Origin: Macrocybe gigantea
Lineage: Eukaryota; Basidiomycota; Agaricomycetes; Agaricales; Callistosporiaceae
Direction: 5' to 3'
Length of the DNA stretch: 64,000 bases
Assembly: GCA_011319805.1 (NCBI GenBank)
Contig: SJRY01000260.1
Span: 186,001 to 250,000 of the forward strand
The notes beneath the pieces were generated by a model. It was not told where the DNA came from and searched no databases. It worked only from the letters and a program-made list of their open reading frames with translations. Each line of letters begins with the position of its first letter. Positions within the stretch are counted from its first letter, which is position 1. Below are positions 14,427-25,847 of the stretch, in pieces. The translations under genes were made by a program, and so were the position numbers.

Positions 14427-15500
14427 TCAGTATGTCAGATATCGCGTTGGGAGCGGAGCTTGCCCAGGCAATCGCTAGAGAAAGTAGCGTGAGTTAGATG
14501 ACGCCACACAACTCCAAGAGACTGTGCGCACTCTTAGGTCGAATTTGCAGACCTTGAACCCGCTTTTTCCTTTATCCATATAAGCCTGACGGAGAGAGCA
14601 TTGAGGATGAGGATATTAGCACATGTCAGTAAAAAAATCTACGCATTCGACAATGTAAAGGCCATCATAGCGATACCTGGCAAAGCCGTGAGCGTGGGTT
14701 GGCAATCTTCAAGGCGAAGGCGGCACGTTACCCTTCGGCTGGAGCGTATTTCGAGGGTAGATTAAACCCTCGGATGACGCGAACAGGGTGCCCCGTTTCC
14801 ACCGACAGCTGTTGTCCGGGTTAGCAATTGCACCAGCCAAGAACCAGAAGAGATCGTTCACCTTTAATGCCATATTATCCTTATGGTTAAAACTCTGATC
14901 TTCAACTTGCTCTGTCACGCCCTAGAGTTCCAATGAGCCTCGAGCCAATTGCATTTCCTTGACGTGGCTCACCGCAAATGGGTCGGCTTGGCCGCCTAGT
15001 CACATCAGGTCAGGCGAGATGGACACCTTAAGAGTACAACGCAATACTTACCTGCGCCAGTATATGTACTGTCAAGGGATATTCGGTGCATGTTCGAGAA
15101 CGACGGGGAAGAGAAAAAACTTACAAGTACTCCCCGTTATCCTCGTCGTCTTCGTATCCACCGGAGAGGACGATAGAATAAGCTCCCCAAGATAAGGAGC
15201 CATGTATGCCCGCGAACTTCCTTCTATGCACATTGGCGTCATAGCAGGCCTTTCTATGAGAATATACGGAGTAAGGACGTAGAGACTTTTAGGACCGGTC
15301 ATGGAGTTTCACCTATCTGGAAAAACGGTTCCGACTGGGATTCCAGGGATTTCACCAATTATATCCTTTGGCTGTGACAAGGTATTGGTCGGGTACAGTT
15401 CCCGATTGCTCATCAAAAGTGCTCTCCTGTAGGTGATGTTAGCTCACTACGGTACCATCTAGAGTGTTGTGAAGGACACTCACCGTTGTTCGAGAGTCAT
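14427..15500 (-). CDS. Single-domain SRA-YDG protein (5-methylcytosine-binding type)
   Basis: Ten exons close in phase to 190 codons: 15500-15484, 15426-15313, 15253-15125, 15068-15052, about 14993-14971, 14921-14862, 14808-14732, 14676-14643, 14585-14532, 14474-14427. SRA landmarks in order are GEIPGIPVGTVFPDR, VHRRKFAGIHG, GAYSIVLSGGYEDDEDNGEY, FTYTGAGG, QVEDQSFNHKDNMALK, GHPVRVIRGFN, KYAPAEGYRYDGLYIVE and GFKVCKF. In UHRF1-type proteins this domain flips out and reads 5-methylcytosine, often at hemimethylated CpG. Here there is no RING, PHD or histone-reader segment, so the protein is essentially the bare domain, as in many mushroom paralogues. The start was chosen because MTLEQR joins in phase to the family's usual first motif. 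A role in chromatin or transposon silencing is inferred. Confidence 0.9.
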
Positions 15501-16298
15501 TGTTACCAGTGGAGGGGTTTCAGAACAAAGACGCGACGCGGTCCTGATCGCGCCTGCTGATTTATATGACTGGGTTGATCACGTGCAGATAACGATCCTT
15601 AATGGTCTCCATCTGTGTCGCATTCGACCTAATATTGATTAAAGAAACTTCCGGAGTGGGATGCAGTAGAATCATGAGCACTAGTTGAATGGGTGCCACA
15701 GTTTGGATGATGCTTATATAAGTCACTGACCCTAGCTCAGCTGGTACGCGAAGTGAAATGAGCCGCCAGGTAGGCGGGCACTACACTAGGCAGTTGGCCT
15801 TGTAGGAAACTATATGCTATATGCGAATGTTTCCACGTAGTTCTGGTCGAGTCCGAAGTCTGATCGTAGCATCCTCCAAAGATCTGCAGGTAGGAGGAAA
15901 AAAGCGGTCTCAACTTGGCCCTTGTGCTAATCCCGCTGTTCCACAATGCGTCTATCCTCTCACGGCGAGTGTCTTGCGTGTGCTGGGCGTTGCGTTCGTC
16001 CCCTGCAAACCTGCCCGGTTAGAAAGCCTGCAGCAGAAATGTACTGTCCATGTAGCGACGTTGACACTGAATGCATGCCTCGAGAGGCGCATGGGGTCGT
16101 GGTAATATCTTCAAGGCGAACGAGATACAAGAATTGGCTGGTGATGACACTGCACGCAAACAAACATTTCAATGAAAAGAAAGCGCACTGAGCAGAAAGC
16201 AGGAAAGATGTATTGAAAACACAATCCAATGTGGATGACAAGCAAGTCGGAACAGCGAAAAAAAAAAAAGAAAAAAAAGAGCGCATGCACATGGAAGC
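15501..16298. other. intergenic, SRA gene promoter and TIF32 3' flank
   Basis: No gene recognised. Short open frames around 15737-16190 on both strands have no family resemblance. An A-rich run near 16258-16280 follows the TIF32 stop codon region on the opposite strand. Confidence 0.5.
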
Positions 16299-19200
16299 TC
16301 AAACCCGACCTCTGCGAGGACGCCAGACACCTTTCTTGTCTACCGTCTGGAAGCCGTCGTCGTCCACCTTTGGCTCGTCCCTGGAGGGCGGCACGGCCGG
16401 AGAGCTTGGCCGTGGGGACGGGCCCCCACCCGAGGCCGCCGCCGCTGCCGCCTTCGCTTCCTCCCGTGCGCGCCATCCGCCGCCGCCCGACAGTGCGCCA
16501 GGGCGATACTTGGGCACCGCACCGGGCGCGGGGCTCTCTGAGCGCAGAGGCTGCGCAGCCGCAGCCGCAGCAGCAGCAACAGGGGCGGCTGGGACGGCGG
16601 AAGACCGGCGCCAGGCGTTGTCTCCATTGGTGCGTGGGGCGGGAGCGGTGGCGATGGGAGCTCTAGTGGCCGCACGTTTTTCGGCCTCGCGAGCGGCGCG
16701 GCGCGCCTCTGCCTCTTCTTCGCGTTGGCGTTGCAATCGGGCCTGCTCCGCCGCGGCCTGACGCTCCTCGTCGCGTTTTCTGCGGGCCTTGGCTTTGGCC
16801 TCCTCCTCCGCGCGCTTGGCGGCCACTTCAGCTGCCCGCGCCTCCTCTTCCTCTCTCCGCTGGCGCTCCTCATCGGCGAGGCGTTCTAGTGAAGGAAAAG
16901 AAGAGAAAGTCAGACATGTCACATTGGAAGGCGTCGTGCAGAACAAATACGCACCTGCCTCCTTTCTCCGTTCCTCCTCCTCGCGTTCCCTGACCTTGCG
17001 CTCTTCCTCTTCGCGCCTAGCTCGCTCTTCCTCCCTCTGCTTCATGACCGCATTCCTCCTCTTCGTCTTCTCCTCCTCAATCTTCCTGGCCGCCGCCTCG
17101 CTCCTTCGATCATACTCGGCGCGCTTCTTGGCTGCGATAGCCTCCCTCCGCGCGGCATAGTCGCCCGTCATGCGAGAGAGGCGCGCCTTGGTGGCAAGGT
17201 CCTCATCATGCGCACGTCGTACGTCTTCTTTGCGCGCGCGCTGCAGCGCTTCAAACGTCACACGATCAGCGTGCTGCTGCCGCTCGTAGTCCAGCGTGAG
17301 AAGCGGCCGCTCCTCCTTGCGCTGCGCGCGTTCGAGGTGGTCCACGCGCTTAGCGACGACGCGCAGGCGTTCAGCGAGCTCCTTTTTCTCCTTTTCGAGC
17401 TGCGCGACCTGGATAGTGATGAGGCCTTCCGTGTCGTACGACTCGAGTTTCTAGAAGCAAAACGGATGAGTTTGTTATTCGAGAACGTATAGAAGAGCGA
17501 CTCACGTCAACGTCGTTGGGCTTCAGGATGCCCTTGTCGACCAAGGTCTGCGCGTACTTCTTGGCTTCGTCCATCCTGATCGACTCGATCTCCCTCCTCG
17601 CGCGATCCTGCTCCCTCCTGCGCTGCTCCTCCCTCATCCTTCTTTCCTGCTCCTCTTTCTCACGACGGCTGACCTCCGCACGGCGGCTCGTCTCTTCCTT
17701 CTCCTTGCGCACGGTGAGCTCGCTCAGGAGTTCCCGACGGCGCGCGACGAGGGCGCGGCGCACTTGCAGTGCCTTGCGCTCCGTCTCCACCGCCGCAAGC
17801 AGCACGCGCAGGCGCTCCTGCTGCGCATCTTCTTGATTTTCAGGCGATGTTTCTTGTTCTGTGCTGTCGATCACGGCGAGCGAGTGGTGCAAGCACCTGG
17901 CGACGCTGCCGAGTCTGGAACGCACGAGGTCGGCCACGGACGGCTGGACGCTCTTCTCTCTCGCCGCCGCGGATGCTAAACCGGAAGCTGACGTGGACGC
18001 GGATGCGGACGTGCTGGGCTCATCGACGGATGCAAACGGATCGTCGACGAACGCGATGCTGCCCTCCTTATGATCTACGCGGATGTTGAGCTCACCCCTG
18101 CGCGCGCAGCCCATGACGTAGGCCTCGACCTGTTCAGCGTCGTACGCGCCATCGAGGCCTGCGGCGCGGAGTGGTGCCACGAGCTCGAGGAGGGCGTCGA
18201 CTCGGATCGTGGCATAGACTTGAGCGAGCTGCGAGAGGAGACGCGAGAGCAGCGCGCGCTGGAGAAGTGGGAGGTACGGCGCATATGCCGCGTCTTGGGA
18301 GAGCTTTTGAAGGAGCGGCGCCACGTTCGTGCAGAGCGTCAGCGGGTCAAAGGTCACTTCAAGGATGTTGTACAGCGCCTTGACAGTCTCAGGCGACAAG
18401 CGCAGAATGCCGCGGGACAGCTACAGTGGGGAGGAATGATGCGTGAGTCTGCGCAGCGAACGCAAGACGTGAGAGTGCTTACCGCGTCCTGAAGCAGGCC
18501 TGCACGGGTAGGCATCTTGGACAGGCCGAGCAGGGCGGTCAGCCTGCCGTTCTTCCCCTTGAGCTCGTCTCCCTCCTCCACGGAAAGGCCGACAGGTACG
18601 GCGAGCGCACTGACGAGCACTTGTCCGGCAAGCCTGCTGAGCTCTTCTTCAGTCCTGCCGCCGATGGCGGTGGCGACGACGTAGTACCTGCTCCACGCGG
18701 CGGCATGGTATAGCGCATTGCCGCTCATCAGAAACACTTTTGTGAGCTTCTCGTAGTAGTTGGCCATCATAGCTGGGCGGGGCGCCTTTTTTGCCATGGT
18801 AAGGAGGTTGTGAACGTCCTCGACGGAACGGAAGGCCTCTTGCCAGAGCTCGAGCTCGACGGAGGTGTTGAGCTGGGCAAAGCGAGTGTCGAGGTGGTGC
18901 TGGAGCGTGTCCGGATCCGAGAGATTGATTGAATGTGGCTGCGCTGCGTACTTTGCGACGTTGGAGAGGTGCAGTCGGAGGGTTTCACAGAGCCGACGGA
19001 ACTCAACCTTGCGCTGGTGTTTGAGGCAAAACTTGAACGCTTGCTGTGCGATTTGCTGATGATGGGTGACAGGTTAGACAAGAGGTGTAAAGGGACGAAA
19101 GGAAGGAGGAGACGGACCTGGTAGATGGCTTCGAGGCGGGCATTGTTCTTGAGCGTCTCGAGCGACGTGCGATAGCTCTCCCACAAAAACTTGAGCCAGG

Positions 19201-19645
19201 GCGTGACGAGTGCACGATCCGTGCGATCCCTGCTCTGATCGCCGCTGACGGCGCCGAGAAGGATGCTCTCCGGTGTCTCGCTGGCCTCGAGATCGTCGAC
19301 GTCGACGGCGGACTGTACCGCAGCCTTTTCTTGCGCTTCTCTGACTTTGGCGTCGGCGAGCTGGACAAAGCGGGAGATGACGGCCTCGATGCTCTGCACG
19401 CTTGTGTTCTGGGCAATGTTCTTGTATTGCATGAGACCCTCTTTGGCCGTGCGGCCCTTGCGGAGCTCCACGCAAAGCTCGATGAAACGGTGCATGATCG
19501 GCTCAAGAGACGTGAGCGGGGTCGAACGAAAGCGCTTTGAAGAGAACATTTCTGTCAGGCTCTGCAATGCGGCGTGTGTCTGGCCAACGGAGACGAGGCC
19601 CTCTGCCTGCTTGAGGACAGCCTCTGGTTTTGAAAACGGCGCCAT
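16299..19645 (-). CDS. TIF32: Eukaryotic translation initiation factor 3 subunit A
   Basis: Five exons give 1032 codons in a closed frame: 19645-19118, 19055-18483, 18420-17506, 17450-16955, 16885-16299. The N-terminus [20 protein letters not shown] and the following helices ([19 protein letters not shown]) are diagnostic of eIF3a. The middle, about residues 320-500, is the PCI region with [20 protein letters not shown]. From about residue 560 the protein becomes a long Arg/Glu/Lys-rich coiled coil. The last exon ends in an Ala/Pro/Ser-rich low-complexity segment and a basic tail. eIF3a is the scaffold of eIF3; it bridges the 40S subunit, eIF1 and mRNA during scanning. The reverse complement of the repetitive GC-rich C-terminal part yields long spurious plus-strand frames. 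A divergent tRNA gene sits 240 bp upstream of the start codon. Confidence 0.97.
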
Positions 19646-19885
19646 ACTTGAACTGAAGAAAGGAGTCAGTGACTATGATTTTTGAATTGATTCGATAGGA
19701 TATTACGTTACGACTCTTTTATTGAAAGTCGAGGAGGGGCGACCGTTTGCTTGTTTTTTTTTTTTGCGGAATCTAGTCGACGGACGACAGCGTTGATGCG
19801 AAAAAATTAGGTTTCGACTCCTGCATGTCACGTGCAGATATTTCGGTACCGCCATCAAGTTTATTTCATAAGCAAGACTGTACAG

Positions 19886-19958
19886 TCCCTCTTAGCTCAG
19901 TTGGTAGAGCGCGTCACTAGTAATGACGAGGTCAGTCGTTCGAGTCGGCTAGAGGGAA
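19886..19958 (+). tRNA. tRNA-Thr (anticodon AGT)
   Basis: A 73-nt cloverleaf without intron. The acceptor stem TCCCTCT pairs with AGAGGGA. The D arm is GCTCAGTTGGTAGAGC. The anticodon stem CGTCA/TGACG closes the loop CTAGTAA, so the anticodon is AGT (Thr, read as inosine). The T arm is AGTCG-TTCGAGT-CGGCT with one G-U pair. Internal A and B box sequences are present. It lies between TIF32 and an F-box gene. Confidence 0.96.
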
Positions 19959-19978
19959 GATTTAATTCATTTTTATAT

Positions 19979-21495
19979 TTATAGCACCATTATGTGAACA
20001 TTCAACCCTTCCAGAGTCAGTCTTCGCAGTCGGATGCAATCCAACGCTTCCAAATGTTCCCCGCAATCCGCCAAGCCCGAACACCGCAGCTCAAATAGCT
20101 CCAGTCCCACAGACCTTTTGTCTTTTCCTCCCACCCTCGAACACAGCATCTCCAGCAGCACTCCAGCGTTGAACTGGAACGTCCGCGTCGAGATCCTCAG
20201 CGTCTTCACATTCGGCAGCAGCGCTTCGTCTTGCTTTATCGCCAGCGCGCCAATAACCCGGTTAGTGAACGACGAGTGCACGTCGTCCCCGCGGTTGACG
20301 AGGGCGAACTCTCTCAGCGACGGCAGGCCCGTCCAGCACGTAAGCACGCCCGCCTCGCTCACGTATCCGACATCCAGCCTGAGCTTCTCCAGCGCGCACC
20401 CGGAGCGTTCCACCAGCGCAAGCAGGGCGCGCGGCGTCCAGCACGCGTCCTCCGCCTTCACCTCCAGCGCGCGCAGCGCCGGCAAGACGAGGCCCGAAAG
20501 CCCAGCGGAGGCGGCGCTGCCGCACGTGAGGCAGCCGATCGAGAGCGCACGCAGAGTTTCGTGTCGCACGGGCGCGTTGTGTGTTCCCGTGAAGCGGTTC
20601 AGCGCACCGAGGCGCACGGCGCAGCGATCCAGCGCCGGTGCGGCCTCGAGCACCTCCTCCAGCTCGTCCTCCGATAGCCCGTCCGCAGTGAACGTGTGAA
20701 CGCGGTTCCATGCCAGGGGCAGCATCCGGGGCGACACGCCTGAGAGTGTTACATCCTCCAGATCCTGCGCGCCCTCCAACGCATCAATCTCCATCTCTCC
20801 CTCTCCTCCTCCGCCTCAACATCCAGCACGTCCCTCGTATCCCACGGTCCCGCACTCCCCATGCTCCATTCCCACCCGAGCCCCACGCCCACATCCACGC
20901 CCTGTATCACTACCCTCCTAAGCGACGGCGTGCGGCCCTTCACGCCCTTCACGGCCCGCAACGCCTGCACCGGCACGCCCGCCAGCACCAGCTCCCTCCA
21001 GCGCTGACAGTGCGCCGCAAGAACGCTTAGCACTCCATGCGGCGGGCAGCGTGCCCATACGCGCGCGGGTCCGGCACACGTCAGGCGCACGTCAAGCGCG
21101 CACCCGCGCGAGCGCTCCAGCCAGAGCGCGAGGCGCGTCGTCACCGCCTCCGTCTCTGACTCCATCTTTGCCTTCGTCTCAGTTTTCGTATCCGCTACCG
21201 CGTGCAGCGTGAGCGCGAGCGTGCTCCACAGCTGCGGCGTCGCGTGCGCGACGTGGCGCAGCGCATAGCAGATATTGCCCAGTAAGAGGGGCTGCCGGAA
21301 TAAGTCGTCCTCCACAGCACTGCGGCTCAAGTCTCTGTCGCAAGCGTCCGCCTCTTCGTCATCATCGAGTGTGTTGGAAGTAGGGAAGGGGGAGGGGTCT
21401 CCGCCGCGGCGGCAGTCTTCGACGTGCTGCCGCTTAAACCACACGCAAATCTCGGAGAGGACCTCGGGTGGGAGGTCCAAGATGTTCACGTTCAT
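19979..21495 (-). CDS. F-box protein with an apparent frameshift
   Basis: The first frame (21495-20749) opens MNVNILDLPPEVLSEICVWF, an F-box start of the type common in mushrooms. It continues through VAHATPQLWSTLALTLHA and the ARLALWLERSRG-like segment usual for the family. The second part (about 20794-19979) is in another frame and reads TLSGVSPRMLPLAWNRVHTF, EDELEEVLEAAP and LRALSIGCL, the leucine-rich C-terminal half of the same family. The frames overlap in a GA-rich tract at about 20790-20815 with no usable intron signals. I therefore infer a 1- or 2-base indel there, biological or a sequencing error. F-box proteins recruit substrates to SCF ubiquitin ligases. If the shift is real, the gene is truncated to about 248 residues and loses its substrate-binding half. 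Confidence 0.7.
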
Positions 21496-23960
21496 ACCCA
21501 GCGGCTTCGTCCCAGCAATAATGAATGATCGCGAGGCAATTTCAAACCTCCGTATGGATGCGTCGAACTGTCGAATTCGTACGTGCTTCTTTTTTCTTTT
21601 TTCCGTTGCTCTCGTCGTTCTTTCCTTTTTTTCTCTTTTTTCTTCTCGCTCTCGGCAGGGATGGTGAAAGATCTTTGCCGACTATCGACTGTCAATTATC
21701 GGGGCTTCTTCTAAGCTGCACTTTGTCTCTGTCCTTGTCTGTCTCCGTCGATCTGCGGGGTGGCTTTTGGTGAGGACGGAACGAACGCTAGGGCCCGACG
21801 ACTTGCAAATCCAGCTCACCAGCAAGCAAACAAGGGAGCGAAAGATAGAGAAAGCGGCGTCCCACGAGGAAGCAGCAGAACCTCGCGTGCCAGACCCAAC
21901 AGTCTTTTTTAAAAAAACGTATTGATTCTATCCGCCTGGCCTCCGAGGACTCACCGGCGCAGAGGGGACGAAGGGGTGTATGAACGGCGGCGTAGCTAAT
22001 GTGGACCGGGGGAAGCACACGTACAGTAATATATTACAGATGCATCACGAGTCCGTGTGCGTGGCTCGATGTAACGCATCCTTCTCCTCTTTTTTTGTGC
22101 ATAACGTTGGCCCCATCCATCCATCCATCTCTTCGTCCGTCCAACTCAGATCCAACGTGATAAGTGTGCCAGAGATCTGATGCCCATCTGTCAAGCGAGA
22201 AGATTCATGGAAGCGTCTCCATCACGGCCTACCACCAAACGGGCGTACAAACTCCATTCCCCTTCTGGTCTGTTCTCTTTTTCCCCCTGTGTCTCTGTCT
22301 TTCTTTCTTCATTAAAAGCCATCGTGACCTGTTTTGCTCTCTTCGTGCGATTCTTTTTCAAAACCAGAGCCACTTGCTACATCTTCGATTCGGAGATTTG
22401 TCGCTTTCCCTCACTCGCGTCCGATTCCACGGAGGCGCGTGCACGGCGAGGTCACCCTAGGCAAGCCTCTGGATCACTTCGGATTCTGCGGCTGTACGAT
22501 CAGCCCCATCAAAAAAAAAGAGTGACATGAAAAGGGGAAATTTCCGGATTCATGTTCCAGCCTGAGCGCTCCTGGGCATGACGCCCCCCACGTCTTTCCA
22601 ACATTTCGCAGATAAACTCGGAGCAGCCAACGTTTGCCCGAGTCCGAAGCAGGTTCGCCTTAACCTTTAAACCCATCTCTGTCGTCACACCCCCAGGACA
22701 TATCAAGAACAAGTCCGACAAGCCCCTGCAGGACTGGACGGGCGCAGCACAAAGCCCGTGAGCTTGTGCAGTCTCGCGCTTGGGCACCAGAACGCGTCAC
22801 ACGTCACGTGGAGGGGCCCACACGCGCCCGTCGTTTAGGCTTCCCGTCCGAGGGTCTCTGCCTCCGCAGGTGCAGTATCACGGTTCTTTCCAACCCCGAG
22901 CGGGTTTTGCAAGGGAACGTTGTTGATGGCGTTGGAGCTTTCCGCTTCTGTCTCCGTCATTTTCGCTTTCGTCGTCGTTTGTCGATCCTGGGGTGACGGT
23001 CAGCGCTTGACGGTACCGGACCGACGCCAATGGAACAACTGGTAAGCCCAGCTAACCAGCAAGCAATTACAGAGCAACGCCCACGCCACGAAGAAACCGA
23101 CCTAACAAGACCCAGAACCCATAACCAGAGTTGAAGAGTGACTCTGCAGGAGTTCGCCAAGTATCTGATGCCCCCTCCTCGACATCTGTCGAGTGAAATC
23201 TTTCTTCTTCTCTCTCGCTTTTCTCTTTCTTCGAGTCAGAAATAAATGCGCGATTCAGTTGATTTCTTCACATTGCACTCCAAGGTAGTGCGTCCGGGGC
23301 ACAGAATTCGCTCACGTCCAGGTTCTCCGAGGCCTCAGTCATCGTCCGGGAAGAGCAACGCCAGAAAGATGAATCTGTATAGGCGAGCCTGTACGGCTTA
23401 ACCGGTTGGCCTGCCACATACGTGCAGCAACCCTCAGCAAGCCCATTCCTCGCCTGAGTCCCAACCAGGTTCGCTGCCCACCCCGTCCCGGTCATGACAT
23501 GAAGACCGGACGCGACCCTACAGCGCGTTTATCGTACCAGCATCGCTGAGTGCACCCCTGGCCATATCCGGATCATGGCTCAAAAGGGCTGCGATCGAGT
23601 TGTTCATAGGCGGCAAGGCGCCCACTCGGGGTTCCTAGTGTGCGGCGGCTTTAGTTGCGTATATGCGCATCGGCGTTACTCGTTGTATACGTAACCCGCG
23701 TTCCGTGAACAGCTGAACAGGCGGCCGCGTATGTCTGAACGCCACAGACGTGAAATGCATCAAGATCACACGACCTTCAGTGTCCTAACTGCTATGTACT
23801 GGCATATCTCCTCGGCATTCCAATTATTCACAAGATCGGAAATCATGGAACGATGGAGAAATAAGAAAGACAAAAAAAACCATAATCGTGTCACTACCAC
23901 CGCTCTCGGTCTAATCCGCTCGCTTCCTTTGAACCCTCACCTCCCAAGAAATGCGCGTGA
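21496..23960. other. long intergenic region with two diverged repeat segments
   Basis: About 2.5 kb without a supportable gene. Pyrimidine-rich tracts lie at 21590-21650, 22260-22330 and 23200-23240. A segment at about 21810-21840 (containing ccagctcaccagcaagcaa) resembles one at 23045-23065 (cccagctaaccagcaagcaa). In both cases this is followed, about 390 and 120 bases later, by atctgatgccc and catctgtc. The pair looks like an old local duplication. Confidence 0.4.
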
Positions 23961-25605
23961 TCAGGCCCACCGCTGGACGATGACGCTGTTCTTCAGCCCA
24001 GCCGCCTCAATCGTGACAGAGTCATCTTCCAGCGCCCGGCTCGGGAACGTCGTCCCGATGCTGTACGGCCGAGTCAGGTTCTCTGGCCGCGAGCTGACAA
24101 GCGGCATCTCAGGATAGGTTCTTTTCATCAAGAACGAGAAGGAAATAACATACGCGTTGATAAAGTTTCTGATGTCCGCAACAGTATGAGTCAGATTCAT
24201 CCTGCAGACCATCCTGTAAAGAAGAAAAAGAAACAAAGAGTTTCAGCACACACACGCCACGAGTCAGCACTCCAATTCGGCGTACCTCGTCCCATCCGCC
24301 AAGCGGATCTGCACGCTCGTCGTCGGCTGGTTCTGGTCGACCTCAAACCTCGTCGTTATACTTTCTCTGTCCACCGTCGCAGCAGCAGAGCTTGGGGGGA
24401 AAGAGCCGGGCATGGCGGAGCCCGATGCGCTGCTCTCTGCGCCAAAGGCTGGGACGGGCGCGCCGAGGCGGTGGCCTGAGCCTGCGAATGCCTTGGAGCC
24501 CTTCGGCACGACGTAGTCTTCCTCCGTGCGCTTCGAGACGCGAAGTTCGACGGGTTGGCCTGGTTGCACATTCAAAATGGACGGAGGGGCACGTCTGATG
24601 CGAGAATAAGAGAGGGTGTTCAATCTATCGCATGATGTATTTGTAGGCAGAAAGGACGCACCCTGCGTTGATCTCGGCAAGGATCTGCGCATTGTTGGGA
24701 TCGTCATAGCGCATCAGCTCGCCGTCCTCGACCGAGAAGCCATTACGCCAGAATGTGAGATGGCGGATGGCCGTCTCCTCTTCGGCTGACAGACATATTC
24801 AGTCTGGTATATGAAAGCGGCGTGAAAGGCGCCCACTAACCGCGCGTCTCCGCCTCGGGATCGGGAACATATGAACTGGCAACCTCGTCACTTCCTAATC
24901 TGTGTCCTCCACCTCGGAAGGCATTGGACCGCGGAGCGGTTTGTCCAAAGCCCTCAGGAGGTGGACCGGCCCTAGGATGTGCCAAACCAGGTGAGATTTA
25001 CGACGAAGCCTTGCACACAAAACCCGCAGTATACGCACTCTGCTGCGCGGCGGAGAAGGTCTCTGACCATGTCGCCTCCAGGTATGCCGCGCGCTCTGTC
25101 GGGGTTCTGCACCGAAATACCACTGGAGGCAATTAGAGGGCCTGGGAAGGTGTACAGAGCACAGAACGGCACGCACCTCCGTTCGCCGCCTGCGAACCAA
25201 CTGGCACCCTTCTCCCCGTCTTCGTCATCATCATCGCCTTCCGACGAGGGACCAGCGGACTCTCTTCCGCCACCCAAACTCGCGATCGTGGCGAATCGGC
25301 TATTTCCACTGGGTCCTGTGCCACGACTGGAGATCCAGAAACAAATCAGAGCGAAGAGACAGATGTCAGCGTCTCTTCAATTCCTCGATGATGGTATAAA
25401 ACGGCAAGATGGAGGGATATAGGAATGGAGGGACAGATGAACAGATTGTCAATCACTTAGACGAGGATGATCCAGACCAGTCTCCAATGCGCCCAACTCT
25501 CGATCGCTGCGGCTGTGCCCATGACGAGGGTAAAGGTTCGCTTGCGCCACCGCCCAGACTTCTTCCACCCCCCGATGATTGGCTGTTGTCGTCGTCGTTG
25601 GACAT
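23961..25605 (-). CDS. SHP1: Shp1/p47-type Cdc48 cofactor (SEP and UBX domains)
   Basis: Eight exons close to 377 codons: 25605-25463, 25326-25177, 25122-25039, 24971-24841, 24785-24662, 24594-24286, 24213-24154, 24093-23961. The N-terminus [20 protein letters not shown] leads to an acidic stretch and [15 protein letters not shown]. Next is the SHP-type motif FRGGGHRLG, then the SEP domain ([36 protein letters not shown]). The C-terminal UBX domain spans [19 protein letters not shown] to the end. Such proteins recruit the AAA ATPase Cdc48/p97 to ubiquitylated substrates and in membrane fusion. The usual N-terminal UBA domain is not encoded in these exons. Either it is absent or it lies in an upstream exon I did not find. 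The tandem gene upstream starts 1.4 kb away and ends 243 bp from this start. Confidence 0.95.
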
Positions 25606-25847
25606 GATGCAGATGAGGAGCTTTGACGCGAAGACGCGTCAGCTGTCGGTCGCTTATCTTATCGTATTTGACTTTATTTTGCCGCTCTCAGCTTAACAGC
25701 CTTACCGTATTTTATTTCATGTCTGTTTCCAAATCTTCTATGCGGGCCAAGAAGGATACACGGCGCTCACAAATATACAATGGCATTTCAGAAGTAAAAT
25801 GTTACGCATGCAAAGGAACCGAATAAGTAGTAAGCACCAGGCAGTGC

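Noticed and set aside
16213..16761. Long plus-strand open frame rich in Ala and Ser
   Set aside because: It is the antisense of the GC-rich, Ala/Arg-rich C-terminus of eIF3a, whose own frame is proven by family motifs and splice phase.
20034..20699. 221-codon Ser-rich plus-strand frame
   Set aside because: It is antisense to the F-box protein leucine-rich region; codon composition follows the opposite strand.
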